From positions 1 through 37,877 of the forward strand of contig JBGCFR010000073.1 in NCBI GenBank assembly GCA_045107045.1: DNA of 37,877 bases. The letters are read 5' to 3'. The position numbers were made by a program, and so were the translations under genes. Source of the stretch: Putridiphycobacter sp045107045. GTDB taxonomy: Bacteria > Bacteroidota > Bacteroidia > Flavobacteriales_D > Crocinitomicaceae. This document shows, one piece after another, positions 33,496 to 37,877 of this stretch. The notes beneath the pieces were generated by a model. The model had not been told where the DNA came from. It did not search any database and saw only the letters and a program-made list of their open reading frames with translations. The first letter of the stretch is position 1, and each line of letters starts with the position of its first letter.

Positions 33496-34365
33496 TTACT
33501 TGGCAATAGTGTACGATAACCTAAACTCATGAGAGCCACCAGATGCATTGGTGAGCTTGCTTGTGGTTAAATCATACATATAACCCAGCTTAAATTGTTT
33601 TAGTCTCACAGTCCCTCCCAAGTAATAATCATACCTAGGGCTGAATCCTGCACCAAAAGAGAAAATATCTTCTTTAAACTGAAAGTATGTGATTAGTCTC
33701 AAATTTGTGGTAATAAGATCGGACGCTCCAATAAGCATTGGATATATATGGTGCTTTCCAACTTTAAATCTATAACCAGCTTGCCAATTATATTGGCGTT
33801 TCAACTTATAATTGATTATGTCGAATATGGGAGCTGTCAAATTAGTAGAAGAAAAACCTAAATAATAATTCTTTCCAGACCAAAAAACGCCAGCATTTAA
33901 GTTTAATTTTGTGACGCTAGCTGAAGCAGCAGCTCCACTATAAAATGACATCCCTTCAATAAATCCTGCACGCTTTACTCCTGCAGAAACGCCTATTGCC
34001 AGGGTAGAATTTCTTAATTTAAATGGAAAACTAAATGGCACCGCAATGGTTTGCGTATTAAAGTTACCAAACTGTGTAAAAACTGCATTTAGACCTATTG
34101 GTATGTTTAGTTTTTGTTCTGTTGATTTAAAACCAATTTTTGTATCCGCTTCCACTGTAAAACCATAAGTATTAAAATTACCAGGAATAGATGGCCATTG
34201 GTTGCGGTAAATAGCATTCGCTGAAAATTTATTAAAACTTCCCGTTGAAGCGGGATTACTCCAAAATGGAGCAAAACCATCTGTTGAAAAAATTGCTTCC
34301 GTTTGCGAAAAAGCGCTAAACGATAGCATTGAAAAAACTGAAAATAATAAGATTGACTTTTTCAT
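33496..34365 (-). CDS. PorP/SprF family type IX secretion system membrane protein
   Basis: The 289-residue protein has a signal peptide (MKKSILLFSVFSMLSFSAFS) and then the family opening: FSTDGFAPFWSNPASTGSFN, and YRNQWPSIPGNFNTYGFTVE where PorP/SprF members have YRxQW. A barrel of alternating strands follows, with a late GAGFSPRYDYYLGGTVRLKQFKLGYMYD and a C-terminal GGSHEFRLSYTIAK, the usual family ending (SHEIxLxY). It is the second member in this window, unlinked to a recognisable T9SS adhesin. It is divergent from an AraC regulator gene and convergent with the Fic gene. Confidence 0.92.
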   Translation of the reverse strand: MKKSILLFSVFSMLSFSAFSQTEAIFSTDGFAPFWSNPASTGSFNKFSANAIYRNQWPSIPGNFNTYGFTVEADTKIGFKSTEQKLNIPIGLNAVFTQFGNFNTQTIAVPFSFPFKLRNSTLAIGVSAGVKRAGFIEGMSFYSGAAASASVTKLNLNAGVFWSGKNYYLGFSSTNLTAPIFDIINYKLKRQYNWQAGYRFKVGKHHIYPMLIGASDLITTNLRLITYFQFKEDIFSFGAGFSPRYDYYLGGTVRLKQFKLGYMYDLTTSKLTNASGGSHEFRLSYTIAK

Positions 34366-34556
34366 AATTATTTAGATTAATTAGTTAAAAATTAAATAAA
34401 AAAATGGTCGTTTCAGTTTCAATAGTAAAACATTTCGGAAGTGCAAAAAGTTACAGTTGTTAAAAAAGGCATTCGTTTTTAACATTCTTAATATCAAGCG
34501 AAATATAAATTTGGTGATCGGCTCTAAAAAACATATATTGGGATAATTAAGTAGGC

Positions 34557-35342
34557 ATGAAAATAAAATCGAATACATATTTTGGTAGCACGGCAAAATC
34601 TGTCAAAACTGAAAGTTTTAATATTTCCATCACCCACCACCCTGCCCAATCTGAAATTGCAGCGCATGCGCATGCTAAACCCTACTTATGTTTATTAGCT
34701 ACTGGTATTTATCAAGAGAAAAGTAATACATCTGAAATTATTACCACTGGCGATATGCTTTATCGAACAGCAAATTATGAACATGCCAATCGTTTTTCGA
34801 ATCTAGATAGTGTTTGCTTGAATATTGAGATTGATAATGAAACCGACTTTATGACTCAGAATGATTTTAAACTGCCTACTTCTAAATCGAAACATCAAAG
34901 TGCACTAGAAAGTTATAAAGTAATGTATGCCGTTAAACAAAACCTGCCTCCCGATATACTAAACATCTATTGCTACGAGTCTATATTGGGCCATGTCAAA
35001 GGGTTAGAAAGTGCTGGAGATTTGAATTGGATTAAACAGGTAAAAGAGTATATTAATGATAGCCCATTAGCGCCTATTTCACTAAAAGAATTGAGTCATC
35101 AATTTGGACTGCATCCAAACTATATTGTCCGAAAATTTAAAGATGTAACTGGCACTAAACTATCCGACTACCTCACAAAAATTAGATTGGAACATTCTAT
35201 TTCGGCGATCGTATTAACAGACGATAAACTGACTGCAATTGCCGTCAATTCTGGTTTTTACGATCAGAGCCATTTCAATAGAAATTTCAAGAAATATTTG
35301 GATACTACACCAACTCATTTTAGAAAAGTAATAAAAGGTTAA
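34557..35342 (+). CDS. AraC family transcriptional regulator (cupin-like sensor)
   Basis: The 261-residue protein has an N-terminal cupin-like region (about 20-85) with HHPAQSEIAAHAHAKPYLCL and a GDMLYRTANYEHANRF segment; the histidines could hold a metal or shape a ligand pocket. The C-terminal AraC domain (about 160-258) has two helix-turn-helix units: ISLKELSHQFGLHPNYIVRK and then KLTAIAVNSGFYDQSHFNRN, with the family signature SGFYDQSHFNRNFKKYLDTTP intact. It is divergent from the PorP/SprF gene (191 bases) and 43 bases upstream of the HExxH protein gene on the same strand, either of which may be its target. Confidence 0.92.
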   Translation: MKIKSNTYFGSTAKSVKTESFNISITHHPAQSEIAAHAHAKPYLCLLATGIYQEKSNTSEIITTGDMLYRTANYEHANRFSNLDSVCLNIEIDNETDFMTQNDFKLPTSKSKHQSALESYKVMYAVKQNLPPDILNIYCYESILGHVKGLESAGDLNWIKQVKEYINDSPLAPISLKELSHQFGLHPNYIVRKFKDVTGTKLSDYLTKIRLEHSISAIVLTDDKLTAIAVNSGFYDQSHFNRNFKKYLDTTPTHFRKVIKG

Positions 35343-35373
35343 TTTGGTACAATTTTAACACCCGTAATCGGTT

Positions 35374-35381
35374 TACTTTTG
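35374..35381 (+). promoter_or_regulatory. Candidate -7 element near the HExxH gene start
   Basis: TACTTTTG (TAnnTTTG) ends four bases before the ATG at 35386, implying a leaderless message from this start if used. No matching -33 element is seen, so transcription from the AraC gene upstream is an alternative. Confidence 0.3.
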
Positions 35382-35385
35382 TGGT

Positions 35386-36528
35386 ATGAGTAAAAAAACA
35401 AAACCAAAAAAAAACTATAAAAAGCGATTAAGAAATAGTGTTTTAATTTTCCTTATTATAGGTGTGCCAATAGGCATTTATTGTCGTTATAACTTCGAAA
35501 ATGACAAGCAAACTTTCATAGGCCTTATCAATGATGTAGCCAATGGAGATATTAAAATTGCATATAAAAAAATGGACTCCATTCAAGGCTTTTCTAACCC
35601 TCTGGTGAATGCAAGGTATCATTTTTGGAAAAAAGACATTGATGCACGTTTCATTAGCAATCAAGCAATTTTTGAAAATACGTCAGGAAACAAATTTATT
35701 CATGATATTTCTAATATCTATCGTGACTATTGGCGAACAGAACTGCTAAAAGACAATTCTAAAGAACGGAACGACAGTTCACTCTATAACAACTTAGCTA
35801 ACTATTTATTAAAAAATAATTTAACTGAGTTCTCCGAAGATAGTCTGTACAAAACGATTAGAGATGATAGCGAACTGAAAAGGATTATTGAACAGGAGGG
35901 CTTTAAATCTAAGTTCATTTATCGCAATGGTTTTCAAGATATTTTTATTTGGGATGAAGAAACCACTGAGGACTATATGGTCATTTTACCCAAGGACACC
36001 GTTAATGTTACAGTTATTTTTATTGAGAACTACCACATTTATGGGTACGATAACTTTGCCTCCATAGGTAGTTCACAGGTTGGTGGCTGGGCACTTAAAG
36101 AGTCTGCCACTTTGTATTGCACTAAAAATGGCTATGACTTAAATTCGGAAAAGTTTAGCACCTCATTTTTAAAGCATGAAAGTTTGCATTTTACAGATTT
36201 GAATGCATATCCTAATTTAAGCTCATCAGATTTGGAATATAGAGCAAAGGTGGTTGAACTCATGTACTATAGTGAGGATAACATGTACGACAAAATTTTT
36301 CAATTTATTTCTGGTGCCGACTCATCTTTCAGATCTCATTCCCACCCCTATGCAAATTATTGCCTCATCAAAAATCTATCAAAAATACTATTTGATTCAG
36401 AGTTTGAAGATGACTACGCCAAATGGCAAACATGCTCAGTTGAATCCATTAATGCCGCAGCTACCTCATTGTTTGAAAAGAGCGAACTCCAATTAGCAAA
36501 GGATAAACAAGTGTCTACATTATTATAA
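35386..36528 (+). CDS. Membrane-anchored HExxH putative metallopeptidase
   Basis: This 380-residue protein has a basic N-terminus (SKKTKPKKNYKKRLR) and one membrane helix (about 18-34), placing the rest outside the cytoplasm. A helical region (about 40-170) precedes a beta region, then HESLH at 264-268, a zinc-binding HExxH motif. LEYRAK follows with Glu284, and Glu291 comes seven residues later. HExxH followed by ...ADLEYRAKxxEL is a pattern I recall from uncharacterised Bacteroidota proteins. Glu284 is a candidate third zinc ligand, which would make it gluzincin-like. Overall it fits an envelope zinc peptidase of unknown substrate. It lies 43 bases after an AraC gene on the same strand. Confidence 0.7.
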   Translation: MSKKTKPKKNYKKRLRNSVLIFLIIGVPIGIYCRYNFENDKQTFIGLINDVANGDIKIAYKKMDSIQGFSNPLVNARYHFWKKDIDARFISNQAIFENTSGNKFIHDISNIYRDYWRTELLKDNSKERNDSSLYNNLANYLLKNNLTEFSEDSLYKTIRDDSELKRIIEQEGFKSKFIYRNGFQDIFIWDEETTEDYMVILPKDTVNVTVIFIENYHIYGYDNFASIGSSQVGGWALKESATLYCTKNGYDLNSEKFSTSFLKHESLHFTDLNAYPNLSSSDLEYRAKVVELMYYSEDNMYDKIFQFISGADSSFRSHSHPYANYCLIKNLSKILFDSEFEDDYAKWQTCSVESINAAATSLFEKSELQLAKDKQVSTLL

Positions 36529-36698
36529 ATTCCATTCGTCAATAATGGTTAATTAACTCTTTACAGGACTTTAAATCCATTTTGTTAGATAGAATCAGTA
36601 TTTCAATTTGTTAAGATTAAGGTGAACATTTTGGGTCTAAGTAAAAAATGAAATTCTGGATGGGTTTGAAATAATTGAAAGGTTCTTGAATTTACAAA

Positions 36699-36726
36699 AA
36701 ACCAGTGAGTACAATCTCACTGGTTT
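36699..36726. terminator. Strong 11-bp hairpin with A-tract and T-tract
   Basis: AAACCAGTGAG (36699-36709) pairs perfectly with CTCACTGGTTT (36716-36726) around a 6-base loop. On the minus strand the stem is followed by TTTTTTG; on the plus strand by only TTT. It can terminate plus-strand transcripts from the HExxH gene 170 bases upstream, but it is the better terminator for minus-strand transcription, although no minus-strand gene is visible to its right. Confidence 0.65.
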
Positions 36727-36826
36727 CAGTGATTGATATAATTAAAAAGAACCCGATATTTGGTTTAATTAATAGTACACTATTATACATTTCGGTGAAT
36801 TCCCGCTCACTAACACCTCTAATTGT

Positions 36827-37336
36827 ATGAAAAATTTGTTATGCCTTCTATTACCCCTATTTCTTCAGTGCAGTGCATATGCTGCGGAAAGTAATGATTC
36901 AATTCATGTAGAAATTAAAGACAGTTTACTCTTTATTAATCATCAATTTGTTCACCACGACTCTACCGTTGTGTTTTTTAAGCACCACTTTGGCAAACCA
37001 AACCGAAAAAAGAAGGGCAAGGATCACTCATGGAATGAATATATCTACGACGATTTAGGAATTTCAATTACCACATTCCCTAATAGAGTTTCAGTTTCTT
37101 TTCACTATAAAAGCATCATTAAAGAACAGCCAAAATCTGAATTTCGAGGCCAAATTACCATTAACCAGCACCTAATTAAAAAACAATACTCGCTTCAAAA
37201 ATTAGAACACCTATTTAGTACCTATCAATTTAACATCATCCATAACACATCCTTAAACGGCCAATTCTTTTCATTTACTAAAAACTATAGCGACAACCAT
37301 TTGTCTGAAATTACTTATCATTTCAATACGCATTGA
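36827..37336 (+). CDS. Small exported protein, DUF7738-like
   Basis: The 169-residue protein has a signal peptide (about 1-20, MKNLLCLLLPLFLQCSAYA). The mature part contains DSLLFINHQFVHHDSTVVFF, a KHHFGKPNRKKKGKDHSW segment and WNEYIYDDLGISITTFPN. This order (short beta strands, then a GKP-x-R turn and a YDDLGI strand) resembles DUF7738-type proteins, in which a nucleic-acid-free fold compares a strand to a reference; the function is unknown. The call is by pattern only. It is an isolated gene between a strong hairpin and the edge locus. Confidence 0.65.
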   Translation: MKNLLCLLLPLFLQCSAYAAESNDSIHVEIKDSLLFINHQFVHHDSTVVFFKHHFGKPNRKKKGKDHSWNEYIYDDLGISITTFPNRVSVSFHYKSIIKEQPKSEFRGQITINQHLIKKQYSLQKLEHLFSTYQFNIIHNTSLNGQFFSFTKNYSDNHLSEITYHFNTH

Positions 37337-37656
37337 AGAGAGTGTAAAGCCGCAAAAAAGGCCTCGTTTGTTTAAATTTTTTCTTGATTTCACTAGAAAT
37401 GGGGATTGTAATCTACCTGTTTTTGGGGGTGTCTATCTCCAAACTTTATAATAACCTTGTAGTTAGACAATAGAGGGTGTATAAAACATATGGTCTAATT
37501 CGTTTTTAACGGTTAAGTAACGGATAGTTGCTTTTTTAGTATTTAGCGCTTTAAACAATAAAAATTAACACTTTAAACTTGTTTTGCGCTGAAACATCTA
37601 AGTACGTAAAATGAAAAGGTGCGTTTACCCGGTTGTTAGCAGTAATTTGAAAAAAT
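37337..37656. other. Non-coding spacer before the edge gene
   Basis: This space of 320 bases shows no credible gene. It includes an imperfect hairpin at 37545-37590 and a GC-richer string CCCGGTTGTTAGC at about 37628-37640, just before the edge gene. Confidence 0.5.
37545..37590. repeat. Imperfect long hairpin upstream of edge gene
   Basis: AGCGC (37545-37549) and AAACAA (37553-37558) pair with TTGTTT (37579-37584) and GCGCT (37586-37590), leaving a 3-versus-1 internal loop and a 20-base apical loop. CTTTAAAC also occurs twice within it. The function is unknown; it could be a protein site or part of a recombination site. Confidence 0.45.
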
Positions 37657-37877
37657 ATGACCAAATATCAAACATTGATTAATATTTTAGATACAATTAT
37701 AAAAGAAGCACCAGCTTCAATGAATAAAAAATATCCAAAAACAAATGATGTTGAAAAATTAAACCAATCTAGGGCAAGAGCATTTATTCATTTATATTTA
37801 AAGGTAAATTTTGGTCTTCTTGATTTTAACGAAAGAGAACATTTCATAACTGATGATTCATATGATGGTGGAATTGA
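37657..37877 (+). CDS. AIPR-like abortive infection protein, N-terminal fragment
   Basis: The reading frame runs from the ATG at 37657 through 73 full codons to the window end. A helical start (MTKYQTLINILDTIIKEAPA) leads to ARAFIHLYLKVNFGLLDFNE, then EHFITDDSYDGGI followed by GA, the first two bases of an Asp or Glu codon. The order FLKxxFG, EEHFITDG-like, DGGID is the one I recall from the N-terminal nuclease-like domain of AIPR (abortive infection phage resistance) proteins, where it precedes the AIPR domain itself. The defining domain lies outside the window. It is cut by the edge, not broken. Confidence 0.55.
   Translation, partial: MTKYQTLINILDTIIKEAPASMNKKYPKTNDVEKLNQSRARAFIHLYLKVNFGLLDFNEREHFITDDSYDGGI

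Noticed and set aside
37620..37656. Canonical integron attC site before the edge gene
   Set aside because: GTTAGCA does not fit the GTTRRRY core and no RYYYAAC partner with L boxes was found upstream, so only a loose cassette-like boundary is reported.

Overview
The window looks like an AT-rich chromosomal segment of a member of the phylum Bacteroidota. The evidence is two PorP/SprF-type outer-membrane proteins, two large secreted proteins that end in type IX secretion (T9SS) type A sorting domains, a PadR-PspC pair, a propeller/Y_Y_Y histidine kinase with a LytTR regulator, many small lipoproteins, and candidate promoters that match the Bacteroidota -7 element TAnnTTTG rather than a sigma70 -10 box. 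I found no rRNA, tRNA, CRISPR array, transposase or complete prophage.

Layout. 1-393: the 3' side of a minus-strand PadR-PspC stress operon, with a perfect palindromic operator at 421-463. 723-1631: a PorP/SprF protein. 2010-7421 (minus): a sensor kinase, its LytTR regulator and a T9SS cargo protein, closed by a terminator at about 2001-2035. 7606-7992: a small lipoprotein. 8105-15761 (minus): a tight five-gene operon in the order DUF819 membrane protein, DUF1573 envelope protein, DUF6702 protein, M1 aminopeptidase, acidic amino acid symporter. The gaps are only 1-16 bases, which suggests a peptide breakdown and uptake unit. 15978-17042: a two-domain VOC protein. 17169-20780 (minus): an outer-membrane barrel, a lipoprotein, a clan-A-like glycoside hydrolase lipoprotein and an unrecognised exported protein. 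20938-24806 (plus): a methyltransferase, two tandem exported SRPBCC-like paralogues, an AraC regulator and a two-TM protein. 24950-28456: a giant BNR-repeat T9SS protein followed by truA. 28589-31546: a secreted beta-propeller/caspase protein.

31547-33495 is a small accessory module. It holds a 56-residue coiled-coil protein and a self-inhibited (class II) Fic protein, flanked on both sides by REP-like intergenic repeats. The Fic gene is preceded by two near-identical 23-bp direct repeats 53 bp apart, one of which overlaps a promoter-like element. 33496-36528 holds a second PorP/SprF gene, a divergent AraC regulator and a membrane-anchored HExxH protein. The window ends with a small exported protein and the first 73 codons of what looks like an AIPR-type abortive-infection protein, so a defence locus may begin at the right edge.

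Most of the window is ordinary envelope, nutrition and regulation biology. The parts most worth a second look are the Fic module and its operator-like repeats, the exported caspase/propeller protein, the HExxH protein, the five-gene peptidase/transport operon with its unusual DUF1573 protein, and the possible defence gene at the right edge. All family assignments were made by reading the sequence; no database search was run.
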